This document shows, piece by piece, positions 23,713 through 32,589 of a stretch of DNA of 37,368 nt (the first letter of the stretch is position 1; each line of letters begins with the position of its first letter). The position numbers were made by a program, and so were the translations under genes. The notes under the pieces are model-generated. The model was not told the DNA's origin, searched no databases, and saw only the letters and a list, made by a program, of their open reading frames with translations. Origin of the DNA: Hungatella hathewayi WAL-18680 (lineage in GTDB: Bacteria; Bacillota; Clostridia; Lachnospirales; Lachnospiraceae); the NCBI RefSeq assembly GCF_000235505.1, contig NZ_JH379027.1, positions 1,947,329 through 1,984,696 of the forward strand. The letters are read 5' to 3'.

Positions 23713-24480
23713 GTGGAAGTGGCCGAGATACAAGGGAAATCCCGCCGTCAGAAGCGGAAAGGCCAGAGAAAAAAAGGCAGCCGGGAGACTCATTTTCAGA
23801 CAGCCGGTTTCGGCGGATTTGAGGAGAGCCAGGTGATCTGTTTCCTGTGGGACATTGTGAAGGCTTTGGAGCCGGGAGCAGATGAGCGGGCAGGCAGGGG
23901 AAGAGATAAGGAGCCACTGCGCATGCTGGAAAAGCAGCTGCGCCGGCGGATACGGGTGGAGATGCGCCGGTATTTCGTGCGGAAAAGGCGCAGAAATGTG
24001 AAACTGGTGTGTGGTTCGGTGGCATTTATCCTGTGTGTGTTCTGCCTGTTTGGATTTCTGATAGGGATTGACAGGGTGTCCGGCAGTTCCATGTACCCGT
24101 ATCTGAATCACGGGGACTGGATTGTGTATGGCCGGACAGGCCGGGAACTTCAGAAAAATGATGTGGTAGTGTTTGAAAAGGATGGGGAGAATCTGGTGAA
24201 ACGGATTGTGGGCCTGCCGGGAGATACAGTGGAAATCAGCAAATCCGGAGGCCGTGTGGTAATCAACGGGATACCAATCAGCGAGGATTATGTGACGCTG
24301 CCGGATACGGAAGAGGAAGAGAGCCAGATGGGACCGCCGCTGACGGTGATGGACGGGCAGTATCTGGTATTGGGGGATAACCGGAAAGTGTCCATCGACA
24401 GCCGGGACAGTGGAATGGGGACCGTGCCGGCGGAGTCAATGCTGGGAAAAGTGATTCTGATTATCCGCGGCAGAGGATAA
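23713..24480 (+). CDS. Signal peptidase I with long cytoplasmic N-terminal extension (cassette 1)
   Basis: This 255-residue S26 protease has one membrane helix (about 98-118). The catalytic Ser126 is in SGSSMYPYLNHGD, Lys163 in LVKRIVGLPGD, and the GDNRKVSIDSRDSG box is near the end. It should cleave signal peptides outside the membrane. The 95-residue basic N-terminal extension (HFQTAGFGGFEESQVICFLW, then an RRIRVEMRRYFVRKRRR block) is unusual and is conserved in the cassette-2 copy. The GTG at 23713 is chosen because GAGAGG lies 9 bases before it and the copy at 36325 starts identically. Frame extension to 23482 runs into the invertible segment and would change on inversion. It is the first gene of the surface-structure operon. 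Confidence 0.92.
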   Translation: MEVAEIQGKSRRQKRKGQRKKGSRETHFQTAGFGGFEESQVICFLWDIVKALEPGADERAGRGRDKEPLRMLEKQLRRRIRVEMRRYFVRKRRRNVKLVCGSVAFILCVFCLFGFLIGIDRVSGSSMYPYLNHGDWIVYGRTGRELQKNDVVVFEKDGENLVKRIVGLPGDTVEISKSGGRVVINGIPISEDYVTLPDTEEEESQMGPPLTVMDGQYLVLGDNRKVSIDSRDSGMGTVPAESMLGKVILIIRGRG

Positions 24481-24520
24481 GAGGAGATACGGAGACAGAT
24501 AAAACGTGGGAGGAAATGGG

Positions 24521-27500
24521 ATGAGCCGCTTTATATTACATACGAAGACAAAGTGGAAGAAGCGATTCCAATATCTGGCGGCCGGGAGCGCGTGCGTGTT
24601 TCTGGCGGTGGCAGTGGGCTATGGGATACACAGCATTGGAACCGCGGGAGCTAAGAGCCGGGAGGTGGTGGCGATTCAGAACGGGGAGGATGTGGAGCGC
24701 TATCTGCTGGATCGGGAGAGCGAAGATTATAATCTGAGAGGGAGGTACCGTCTGGATGAGGATATCGAGCTTGGTTGGCTGTATGAATCCATCGGAACCC
24801 AGGTGGAGCCGTTTACCGGAACCTTTGACGGAAATGGCCATGTGATAAGCGGGCTGACAAGACCGCTGTTTGGAGTGATGGAGCGGGCGGAGGTGAAGAA
24901 TCTGTTTTTGGGTGAAGCGGAGATTTCTCACCCGTTCACGTATCACGATGGGGAGCGGTATGTGGATGGATATGGAGCGCTGGCGGCCTACGCGGTGGAT
25001 TCCATTTTTCGGAACTGTGGAATGGGCGGGGATATCTTCATGTCCAGTCCGGCGGAAGCAGAATATCAGATGGCGAAAGCCAGTCCGGCGGATGCGGAGA
25101 GTGTGGAGAGAGACAGAGCGGAAGGACCAGGCGGAGCCGGGGAACTGCCATTGGGAGAAAATGCTGACGGCAGTACGGGAGAAGTGCAAAATGGTGGACC
25201 AGGCGTGGAAGGCGGGCCAGGTATGGAAGGCGGAGCCGGAATGACTGGTGAATCGGAAACGACTGGTGGACCTGGGCTGGAGGCGAGTACGATGCCATCC
25301 TCGGAGGAGAGCAGCAGTCAGCCGGCTGGACCAGGAGGACAGGAATCGCAGGTGCCGGAGGGCCAGGAAACGCAAGTGCCAGGAGGTCAGGAACCGACGA
25401 CACCAGGTCATCAGGAATCACAGGCACCGGGAGGTCAGCAACCGACGGCACCAGGGCAACAGGGAACGCAGGTGCCGGGAGGTCAGGAACCGACGACACC
25501 AGGTCATCAGGAATCACAGGCACCGGGAGGTCAGCAACCGACGGCACCAGGGCAACAGGGAACGCAGGTGCCGGGAGGTCAGGAATCAACGGCGCCAGGA
25601 AATCAGGAAACGCAGTCGCCGGGAAGTCAGGAATCGACGGAGCCAGGGTTGCAGGAACCGCAGGTGCCGGGAAGTCAGGAATCAACAGCGCCAGGGAATC
25701 AGGGAACACCGGAGACCGGGCCGCAGGAAGTGCCAGAAGGTACAAATTCCGTAGAACATGGAGCGGAATCCTCCAGTAAGACGGAGGAGAATCCAAGTGC
25801 CAGAACGTCAGGAATAAATGGAAAATCACATCTAAATCAATCATTGGATGAGAAGGGTACTTTCAGCGCGGAGGAGACATCCGCAAACCATTTAACCGCC
25901 ACAGCAGAGACCATAGGATATCAGCCGGCAGAACGGCTGTACTTAAAAATGAAGCTGTCTGCCGTAGCGGAAGCAGATGCGCAGGGCATAGCTCTGGCCA
26001 GTCCCCCTGACGCGGACAGAGAACCAGATACCCCACCTCCCGCCACCCCGGCAGACGCATCGGAGGAGACAGAACCGACGTCCTCCGGCGGCGGGGAACC
26101 AGGGGAAGCAGAATCAGAAAATTCCACCGAATACATAGGAAATCCCAACGGTGATATCTATATTCTCGTCACCGCAGACCGCATAACAGCTGGTGGCCTT
26201 ATGGCCCAGACGGCCGGGGAAACACTGATATCCGACAGTTTCGCTCTAACGACGATTTATGCGCAGCCTGGAGAGACAGAAACCTATGCAGGAGGTCTGG
26301 CCGGTATTATGGAAAATGGAAGCAGAGCCGAAAACAGTTACGCCTCCGGTACCATAGACAGCCCCGGCATGACAGGCGGATTTGCCGCCATCAATAACGG
26401 ATTTATCCAAAACTGTTATTCTTCCGCCATCATCGGAAGAACAGGAACCACGCGGGGAGCTTTCCTGGCATCCGGCAGTGGTGAGATAACCGGCTGTATC
26501 TATGACCGCCAGATGGCCTGCGTCCACGAGGAAGAATCCATTTTTCCGAACACCGATTCTTTGGCTGAAATGTCCCAGACAGAAGAAAACGAATTCCGCC
26601 TGAAAGGTTTGGACACAGTTCTGATGTCAGGAAAAGACACTCAGATTCCGGGAAGCTGGTACACCACGGAATACGCATATCCGCAATTAGAATATTTTGC
26701 ATTTAGTGAAAATGAAATCGTAGCCGCTTATTCCAAACTCTCGGCAGTGACACTCCCTCTTCCGGAGGGCAGTACACTGGAGGACATGTGGAAGGGGGCG
26801 GGCCCCATTCTGCCAATGGAAATCGACGGGGAAGAAATCCGCTGGGAAGCGGAGGGCGACATTTTCATCGATGACCAAAATCAGATACAGACCGGGCAGG
26901 GCGTATCCATTTCCTACAAGGAGGTTCCTGATGTGGGGGAGCCGATGGATGAGAGCGTTTCCGATACCGCCAGTGAGCGGTTGAAAGAGGAAGGAAATGT
27001 CGGGGAGGAGCCGGCCAGTGAGGAGGCCACGAATCAGGAGCAGCCAGAGACAAACGAAATCCAGTTAAAGGCGGCTATCGGCTCCCTCACCAGGAATTTT
27101 ACCCTCAACACAGCATTGTTGGAAAACACCAGGGCGGTTTATGAGACATGGGAGGATGTGGGGGAGGCAGTCTATAACGGTACGATAACCGGAACAAATT
27201 TCGTGCCAGTTCAAAATGCATCTGACGGATACTATGAAATCAAAACGCCGGAAGCATTTGCCTGGTTTGCCTATGTGGTCAATCATGTAACCGGCAAGAG
27301 CGGGATTGATGGAAGACTGATGAATGATGTGGATATGTCTGGTACGGAACATGGCTGGGCAGCAACGGCGCTGGCCTGGATGCCGATTGGGGTCATTAAT
27401 TCGTGTGAATATACGGGGACCTTTGACGGTGGCGGACATTCTGTTCATCATCTCACACTGAACTGCAGTCTGGTGATTGATAAATATATCAGCAGCGATA

Positions 27501-27823
27501 GTGATATATATACAGGACTTTTTGGAAAGATTAGAGGAAATAAAATTGAAAATATCATATTGGAGAATCTATCTGGGAGTGGAACAACTTCCTCAGACCG
27601 GCTGGGAGGGATTGTTGGATTAGCCAATGGCGATTACTTAATTGCAGGATGTGGTGTGGAAAGTGGGAGCGTTTATGGCGGGGGGGTCGGAGGTGTATTA
27701 GGTGAAAGTTTGGGAAACGGAATTGTTTCAAAGTGTTATAACAAAGGTGAAATTAAAGGGCTTGCAAGATCGAGGGGGAGTTGTATGCCGGGGGGTCTGG
27801 GGACGCGCAGTTCAATGCTATAA
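24521..27823 (+). CDS. Large GLUG-repeat surface protein, 5' part (frameshifted)
   Basis: The start at 24521 (MSRFILHTKTK) follows GGGAGGAAATGGG and matches the cassette-2 homologue. A basic N-terminus and a hydrophobic segment (about 18-36) end in A-G-A at 42-44, a probable signal-peptidase site. GLUG-type repeats appear from about residue 60 (FTGTFDGNGHVISGLTR) and again after 570. Between them lies a Pro/Gln/Gly stalk (about 266-406) built of 8-residue PGxQxxxx units. No LPXTG motif or C-terminal anchor is seen in the gene. The frame is lost near 27774-27795, where two G-runs each seem one base short; the natural frame resumes in the ORF ending at 30068. Restoring both bases gives one protein of about 1849 residues, exported and probably adhesive or structural. 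Confidence 0.88.
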   Translation: MSRFILHTKTKWKKRFQYLAAGSACVFLAVAVGYGIHSIGTAGAKSREVVAIQNGEDVERYLLDRESEDYNLRGRYRLDEDIELGWLYESIGTQVEPFTGTFDGNGHVISGLTRPLFGVMERAEVKNLFLGEAEISHPFTYHDGERYVDGYGALAAYAVDSIFRNCGMGGDIFMSSPAEAEYQMAKASPADAESVERDRAEGPGGAGELPLGENADGSTGEVQNGGPGVEGGPGMEGGAGMTGESETTGGPGLEASTMPSSEESSSQPAGPGGQESQVPEGQETQVPGGQEPTTPGHQESQAPGGQQPTAPGQQGTQVPGGQEPTTPGHQESQAPGGQQPTAPGQQGTQVPGGQESTAPGNQETQSPGSQESTEPGLQEPQVPGSQESTAPGNQGTPETGPQEVPEGTNSVEHGAESSSKTEENPSARTSGINGKSHLNQSLDEKGTFSAEETSANHLTATAETIGYQPAERLYLKMKLSAVAEADAQGIALASPPDADREPDTPPPATPADASEETEPTSSGGGEPGEAESENSTEYIGNPNGDIYILVTADRITAGGLMAQTAGETLISDSFALTTIYAQPGETETYAGGLAGIMENGSRAENSYASGTIDSPGMTGGFAAINNGFIQNCYSSAIIGRTGTTRGAFLASGSGEITGCIYDRQMACVHEEESIFPNTDSLAEMSQTEENEFRLKGLDTVLMSGKDTQIPGSWYTTEYAYPQLEYFAFSENEIVAAYSKLSAVTLPLPEGSTLEDMWKGAGPILPMEIDGEEIRWEAEGDIFIDDQNQIQTGQGVSISYKEVPDVGEPMDESVSDTASERLKEEGNVGEEPASEEATNQEQPETNEIQLKAAIGSLTRNFTLNTALLENTRAVYETWEDVGEAVYNGTITGTNFVPVQNASDGYYEIKTPEAFAWFAYVVNHVTGKSGIDGRLMNDVDMSGTEHGWAATALAWMPIGVINSCEYTGTFDGGGHSVHHLTLNCSLVIDKYISSDSDIYTGLFGKIRGNKIENIILENLSGSGTTSSDRLGGIVGLANGDYLIAGCGVESGSVYGGGVGGVLGESLGNGIVSKCYNKGEIKGLARSRGSCMPGGLGTRSSML
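25382..25573 (+). repeat. Two perfect 96-bp tandem repeats encoding the PGxQ stalk
   Basis: A 96-bp unit (32 residues, four PGxQxxxx octads such as PGGQEPTT and PGHQESQA) is repeated exactly at 25382-25477 and 25478-25573. Degenerate 24-bp units flank it. Multiples of 24 bp keep frame, so slippage or recombination could change stalk length without breaking the protein. Confidence 0.92.
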
Positions 27824-30068
27824 TCAGGGGACCGTTTCCGTTAATTTGTCGGGTGCTATGGCAGACGCGGATTGTGGTGGTGTTTGGGGATGGACCTATC
27901 AGAAGGATACTGTTGGGGCTGTTTATCTGGAGTCCTGTTATAATACCGGCGATGTAATTGGCCGCGGAGGTGGGATGAATGGGGCCCTGATAGGAAATAC
28001 GACAAACTTTAAAGGGGCGACGAAGTGTTATTTCCTGACAGGTTCTGGCAATACAAAATATGGTACTGCTGTTTCCGAAGCAGAACTCAAGACTTGGTCC
28101 TTCGCGTATAAACTGAATGAAAACACGCTGGATGGCGGATGGAAATATAACCCTGACGATTATCCGTCAATTGGCGCTCTCACAAAACCTGACTGGAACC
28201 TGATAGGAAAAGAGACGGATGAAGTATATACCGGCAGGAAGCCTTCGGGAGATGGCATTTCCTCCCCGTTCAAGATTACGAATGCGGTACAGCTGGCCTG
28301 GTTTGCCTATGCGGTCAACCAGGGAAATACAGGATACAACGCGCAGATAATGAATGTCATTGATTTGGCGGGAGGAGACTATGCAGGAACGGCGGACCAG
28401 CCTCTCGCATGGACGCCGATAGGTAAAACCGCATCCACTGCGTATACGGGAAGCTGTAAGTCAGAGGGGGCGCAGGTAATTCAAATTGATAATCTTTCTG
28501 TGAATACGGCAGGGGAAGCCGGCTTATTCGGTTTTTTAGCCGGCAGTGCCGATATATCCGGTATTGGGATTGCAGACGCCTCCGTAACCGGGGACACTGC
28601 CGGGGCCATTGCCGCCCAGGTCACCGGGAATGCGGTGATTTCCAAATGTTATAACCGGGGAAATGTTTCCGCCAGGGGAGGTGCGGATTCCTATGTCGGA
28701 GGTATCGCCGGCAAGGTGGCCGGTGGAGGCACGATAAAGGACTGCTATAATATGGATTCCACCATAACAGGCAGTGCCGCAGGTCATGCTTCTTACACTG
28801 GAGGAATCGCAGGCGGTGTGACGGAGGCATCGGCAATCGTTCAAAGTTGCTACCACGCCAATCGAACCGGCGGCGCATCAGGCAGTGTCACGTCCTCCGG
28901 AACGGCAGGTTCCATTGTGGGGATGACAGCCAGCACAGTCCAAAGCTGTTACAGCGACAGCTCTCTTGCGGCAGATACCGGGGCCGGTGTATTTCTTTTG
29001 AAGGACAGCAGCAATGACGAACTCCAAAAGATGACCGATACACTGAATACGGTAAACGGCACCGAGAAAATGAAAGCAGACCGGGTATGGTATACTACTC
29101 TGTCATCCGAGGGCACCCATGGCCTGCCGGGCTGGACAGCGCCGGTGACCGTGGAGGTGACGCTGGACCCATCGGCTGCGGATGCAGGAAATAATGTGTG
29201 GGGAAATGCAGTTGTGAGTGGTGTTCCATCCGGGACACTGCTGCGGGGCATTCATCAGGAGAATTCCAGCAGTGCAAAATTCAGTCCGACAGCGGTAAAT
29301 ACGGTAAAGAGTAATTTTTCGACCTATGGAACCATAAATGCCGGAAAAAATCTGGCGTTGTCGGCTGGAACTGGGAATCAGGACATAAGCGGTGTCACCG
29401 GCATTTCCCTGGCAAATCCGTCGACGACGGTCACGGATTTCAGCAGGCTGACATTGTATAATGCCGCGGCCTATATGGACACCGCGGGGCGGACCATTCT
29501 GGTGGATGTGTCGTCAGGTACCACCCGTTATGAAATACGGGCCGTGATAAAACCGGTTACCAGCAAGACGGTGAGCCTGGTATTTTCCTTAAATCCAACG
29601 ATTGATCTTGCACCGGGAATGAACCGGCGCTCTGATTCGGATGATGTGTCGGTGAGCAATGAGAATCCTTATCCCATAGTGGGAAGAATCTCCAGTGTGA
29701 CAACCATGGACAATAAGGAGGCAAAGCTGACACCGATAGCCGCTGCGCTGCCAGGGATTGATGAAACTAAAGAACTGGATCAGGCCGGAGTTATTCTGGG
29801 GATTACCGGAGCGAAAAACACTTTGGAGACAGTGATTGGCAGCAGGGAGTACTATTACAATCCTGATTCCGGAGGGACATGGATAACTTATGAGATGGGA
29901 AGCAAGGATAAGTTCAACTTCCGTTATTTCATGAAATACAGCCCGCTTTATGCTGGGGAGGAAAAGACCTTTGGTTATGAGATTACATACAGCGCCAGCA
30001 TTTCAACAGACGATATTGCGCCGGGAACGGTGACTGTTGCGTCGGAAAGCGGTGGAAGCGGTGGTTAA
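27702..30068 (+). CDS. Large GLUG-repeat surface protein, 3' part (frameshifted)
   Basis: This frame carries the rest of the surface protein: more GLUG repeats (GGVWGWTYQ, ESCYNTGDVIGRGG, GGIAGKVAGGGTIKDCYNMDS, GGIAGGVTEASAIVQSCYHAN), then beta-rich domains to a Ser/Gly-rich end (VASESGGSGG) with no sortase signal or membrane helix. The apparent GTG start at 27702 is an artefact of the frameshift; meaningful homology begins after 27796 (VWGRAVQCYNQG). It is continuous with the upstream part if one G is added to each of two runs. Its stop overlaps the next gene, so the operon continues. Confidence 0.85.
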   Translation: MKVWETELFQSVITKVKLKGLQDRGGVVCRGVWGRAVQCYNQGTVSVNLSGAMADADCGGVWGWTYQKDTVGAVYLESCYNTGDVIGRGGGMNGALIGNTTNFKGATKCYFLTGSGNTKYGTAVSEAELKTWSFAYKLNENTLDGGWKYNPDDYPSIGALTKPDWNLIGKETDEVYTGRKPSGDGISSPFKITNAVQLAWFAYAVNQGNTGYNAQIMNVIDLAGGDYAGTADQPLAWTPIGKTASTAYTGSCKSEGAQVIQIDNLSVNTAGEAGLFGFLAGSADISGIGIADASVTGDTAGAIAAQVTGNAVISKCYNRGNVSARGGADSYVGGIAGKVAGGGTIKDCYNMDSTITGSAAGHASYTGGIAGGVTEASAIVQSCYHANRTGGASGSVTSSGTAGSIVGMTASTVQSCYSDSSLAADTGAGVFLLKDSSNDELQKMTDTLNTVNGTEKMKADRVWYTTLSSEGTHGLPGWTAPVTVEVTLDPSAADAGNNVWGNAVVSGVPSGTLLRGIHQENSSSAKFSPTAVNTVKSNFSTYGTINAGKNLALSAGTGNQDISGVTGISLANPSTTVTDFSRLTLYNAAAYMDTAGRTILVDVSSGTTRYEIRAVIKPVTSKTVSLVFSLNPTIDLAPGMNRRSDSDDVSVSNENPYPIVGRISSVTTMDNKEAKLTPIAAALPGIDETKELDQAGVILGITGAKNTLETVIGSREYYYNPDSGGTWITYEMGSKDKFNFRYFMKYSPLYAGEEKTFGYEITYSASISTDDIAPGTVTVASESGGSGG

Positions 30069-30615
30069 AGATCAACAGAGCAGGAAAAAAACGGGAATCC
30101 GGCAGGTGCGGTTCAGGATTTTGCTGGCAACGGTAACTCTTGGGATACTTGCCTTTGGCGGCCTGGCGGCCTGGTGCGCCAGCCCCAGATACATCCCGGC
30201 ATCCCTCCAGGCTCAGATGGACATCCTTCCGGATAACCGGGCAAAAAACGGCACCCTGCATCGGAGGGAGGACAAAGAGATTGGGGAGGGGGAGTTCTGG
30301 GTGGTGATGAACCAGATTCCCATGGTGGCGGCGGGGAATACAGAATGCAGCCTGGAGTACGAGAACCCGGAATCCAACCATTACAGCGCCCGCGTAAACC
30401 TCTATCTGAAATCCACCGGGGAACATCTGGGGGGGACTCTCATGGTGGAGCCGGGAAGCTATGTGGAAACAATCGAATTAAAGAAAAAGCTGGAACCGGG
30501 CGAATACCCGGTGACAGCCAAAGTGGAATTATTAAAAGATAAGACACCGGCAGGCGGCATGTCCCTTGACATTACCCTGCGGGTGGTGGAACAGGAGGGA
30601 GACAGCACAGGATGA
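30061..30615 (+). CDS. Single-pass membrane protein of the surface cassette, paralogue A
   Basis: This protein of about 184 residues has a basic N-terminus, one membrane helix (FRILLATVTLGILAFGGLAAW, about 19-39) and an extracellular beta-rich domain. It is the most divergent of three consecutive relatives; shared features are MNQIPMVAAG in place of the INATPS motif, YENPESN, LYLKSTGEHLGGTL, EPGSYVETIELKKKLEPGEYPVTAKVEL. The start is uncertain: GTG 30061 overlaps the previous stop, and GTG 30052 or TTG 30037 are also in frame. It ends in ATGA shared with the next gene. The family is not recognised; a minor subunit or anchor is a guess. Confidence 0.8.
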   Translation: MVKDQQSRKKTGIRQVRFRILLATVTLGILAFGGLAAWCASPRYIPASLQAQMDILPDNRAKNGTLHRREDKEIGEGEFWVVMNQIPMVAAGNTECSLEYENPESNHYSARVNLYLKSTGEHLGGTLMVEPGSYVETIELKKKLEPGEYPVTAKVELLKDKTPAGGMSLDITLRVVEQEGDSTG

Positions 30616-31196
30616 GCCTTGAGACAGGAAATACGGAAGAACATCAGGAACCCTACAGAAGAAAGCAGAGAAGCAGCCATGCCAGCCTTACCGTCATTCT
30701 CATATCCCTCATCTTCTGCCTGCTTGTGCTGTGCGGGGCGGGATATTACGGCGCCTATGTGCTAAACCAGGCTAAAGCCCAGACAGAGGAGCCTCCGGGA
30801 CTGAAAGCGGAGGGAAATGTAAAGACCGGGACTTTGAGCGACCCGGCCGGAAGGCAGGCGGAACTGGATGAAATCGTGAGAGAAGGCCTGATTACCTTCT
30901 CCATCAACGCCACCCCCAGCCTGAAAACCGGAGACGGGGAAGCCAACCTGCTGATTGAGAATCCGCCGGACAACGGAACGCGTTTTACCGTGACCATCAA
31001 CCGGGATGACACCGGGGAGGAGATTTACAAGTCCGGTTATCTGGACCCGGAGCAGTATATCGACAACACCCCGCTGGATGTGACGCTGGAGAAAGGGGAA
31101 TACCCCTGCACCGCATACTTTGATTCCTACCGGATATCGGACAGCAGCTACCTGGGAAGGGCGGCGGCGAAGATAACCATATATGTACTGAACTAG
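30612..31196 (+). CDS. Single-pass membrane protein of the surface cassette, paralogue B
   Basis: The 194-residue protein has an N-terminal helix (SLTVILISLIFCLLVLCGAG, about 25-45) and a C-terminal external domain: FSINATPSLKTGDGEANLLI, ENPPDNGTRFTVTINRDDTG, EEIYKSGYLDPEQYIDNTPL, KGEYPCTAYFDSYR and GRAAAKITIYV. The next gene has the same order of motifs, so the two are duplicates. The start overlaps the previous stop (ATGA). The domain is not one I can name. It is expected to be displayed outside the membrane with the surface protein. Confidence 0.88.
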   Translation: MSLETGNTEEHQEPYRRKQRSSHASLTVILISLIFCLLVLCGAGYYGAYVLNQAKAQTEEPPGLKAEGNVKTGTLSDPAGRQAELDEIVREGLITFSINATPSLKTGDGEANLLIENPPDNGTRFTVTINRDDTGEEIYKSGYLDPEQYIDNTPLDVTLEKGEYPCTAYFDSYRISDSSYLGRAAAKITIYVLN

Positions 31197-31207
31197 TGGA
31201 GGGGCTT

Positions 31208-31756
31208 ATGAGAGAAATACGGGAGAGCAGAGGGAAGAAACCATACGGTGGGCCTCTCTTCATGGGATTGCTGGTTGTGCTGGCTATTCTGGCCGGAGCG
31301 GCAGTGATCCTGTTAATCCGGTCCAGACCGCCTCAGAAAATAGAGGGTCTGGCATACGAAGTAAATGTGGTAGCCGGAGACATTCCCGGCAAATCAAAGG
31401 CGGAGCGGCAGAAGGAACTGGACTCCATTGTGGAGGAGGGAATGCTGGCCATGTCCATCAACGCCACCCCCAGCGGAAAAGGCACCGGAAGTGACCGGTC
31501 CGTCAACTGGCTGATCGAAAACCCCTCCAACCAGGGAAAACTCATCCGGGTGGAAATCTACCGTGACGACACCGGAGAAAAAATCTATGAGACCGGAGCC
31601 ATCAAACCGGGCAGCTATGTGGAATCCGCCCCGCCGAACGTCGGTCTGCCGGTAGGGGAATACGACTGCACCGCCCGTTTTTACACCTACCGTCTGGAGA
31701 CAGAAGAGTACATCGGCCAGGCGGCCGCAAAGATAAGGCTGGTGATATATGAATGA
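31208..31756 (+). CDS. Single-pass membrane protein of the surface cassette, paralogue C
   Basis: The 182-residue protein has a membrane helix (LFMGLLVVLAILAGAAVILL, about 17-36) and an external domain closely matching paralogue B: MSINATPSGKGTGS, NWLIENPSNQGKLIRVEIYR, DDTGEKIYETGAIKPGSYVE, VGEYDCTARFYTYR, GQAAAKIRLVIYE. ATG at 31208 is preferred to GTG 31196 because GGAGGGG lies just before it. Its stop lies inside the start of the next gene. Tandem duplication of such subunits suggests a multi-subunit base or minor components; this is inference. Confidence 0.88.
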   Translation: MREIRESRGKKPYGGPLFMGLLVVLAILAGAAVILLIRSRPPQKIEGLAYEVNVVAGDIPGKSKAERQKELDSIVEEGMLAMSINATPSGKGTGSDRSVNWLIENPSNQGKLIRVEIYRDDTGEKIYETGAIKPGSYVESAPPNVGLPVGEYDCTARFYTYRLETEEYIGQAAAKIRLVIYE

Positions 31757-32567
31757 AAGGGACAAATCTGGAGGAAAGGGGGGAAGAGCCTTGAGAAATA
31801 AAAAAACCGCCTGGCTCCTGGCGCTGTGCCTGCTGGGACAGAGCGGGGTGACACCGGTATATGGAGCCATGGCCGCCGGGGGAGATAAAGCGGCAGCAAA
31901 TGCAGACGCAGGTACAGCCATCGCCAATGGAGCAGGGAGAACTGTCTTAGGAGCCGCTCCACTGAGCGTCAGTGTCCAAACCAAAGATGTGGAATTGAAC
32001 CCGGAGGATGGCAGCGCCTCCGTCCCTGTGGAAATGAAGGCAACGGTCTCAGCCTCTTTGATTTCCGTCAGTCTGCCGGCCGATGGATTTGAATTTACCG
32101 TAGACCCGGAGCAGACCTTCGACATCAGCACCCCGTCGGCCCAGATAACCAGCCCGGATGTGACGGTGGTCAACCACTCCGTGGTTCCGGTCAAGCTGGA
32201 GATATCCAGTGTACCGGAAGTGGGAGCGCAGGATGTCCGCTTTTCTGAGAAATTTTCCGATTACGTGGACCAGTCCTTCCGGCTGGTAGACACCATCTCC
32301 GGAGTCGGACCGCCAGGAACCGCCATTCTGGTACTTGGTGACAGCAGCAGGCGTTATTCCAGCAGTGAGGAATTCGAGCGCTATGCCATCCTCCCAGGCC
32401 GTACCGGCATTTTCGTGGCGGAAATTCCGGCGGAGGACCAGGCTGTCATCAAACTCTACGGCAAAGCCGCCCCCGACTTCTACGGCGAATTCGAATTCAC
32501 CGTAAGGCCAACCTTAAAAATCAGCGCAGCCAGGGCCAACGAGCCTGCTGATTCCAATAAAAAATAA
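31749..32567 (+). CDS. Secreted beta-rich protein of the surface cassette
   Basis: The protein (272 residues from ATG 31749, or 258 from TTG 31791 with GGGGGAAG before it) has a signal peptide (KTAWLLALCLLGQSGVTPVY then G-A-M-A) and an extracellular beta-rich body. It contains SVSLPADGFEFTVDPEQTF followed by VTVVNHSVVPVKLEI, the same layout as the next gene's VTIPTTVAFDVD and NNSASTVWVYV segments. So the two are distant relatives. No sortase motif or C-terminal helix is seen. It may be a structural subunit matured by the cassette's own signal peptidase. The family is not recognised. Confidence 0.88.
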   Translation: MNERDKSGGKGGRALRNKKTAWLLALCLLGQSGVTPVYGAMAAGGDKAAANADAGTAIANGAGRTVLGAAPLSVSVQTKDVELNPEDGSASVPVEMKATVSASLISVSLPADGFEFTVDPEQTFDISTPSAQITSPDVTVVNHSVVPVKLEISSVPEVGAQDVRFSEKFSDYVDQSFRLVDTISGVGPPGTAILVLGDSSRRYSSSEEFERYAILPGRTGIFVAEIPAEDQAVIKLYGKAAPDFYGEFEFTVRPTLKISAARANEPADSNKK

Positions 32568-32589
32568 GCAATATCAGGAGGAAACGAAC

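Noticed and set aside
25382-25740. Repeat array as a CRISPR
   Set aside because: The units are contiguous, in frame and code for PGxQ octads; there are no unique spacers and no cas genes.
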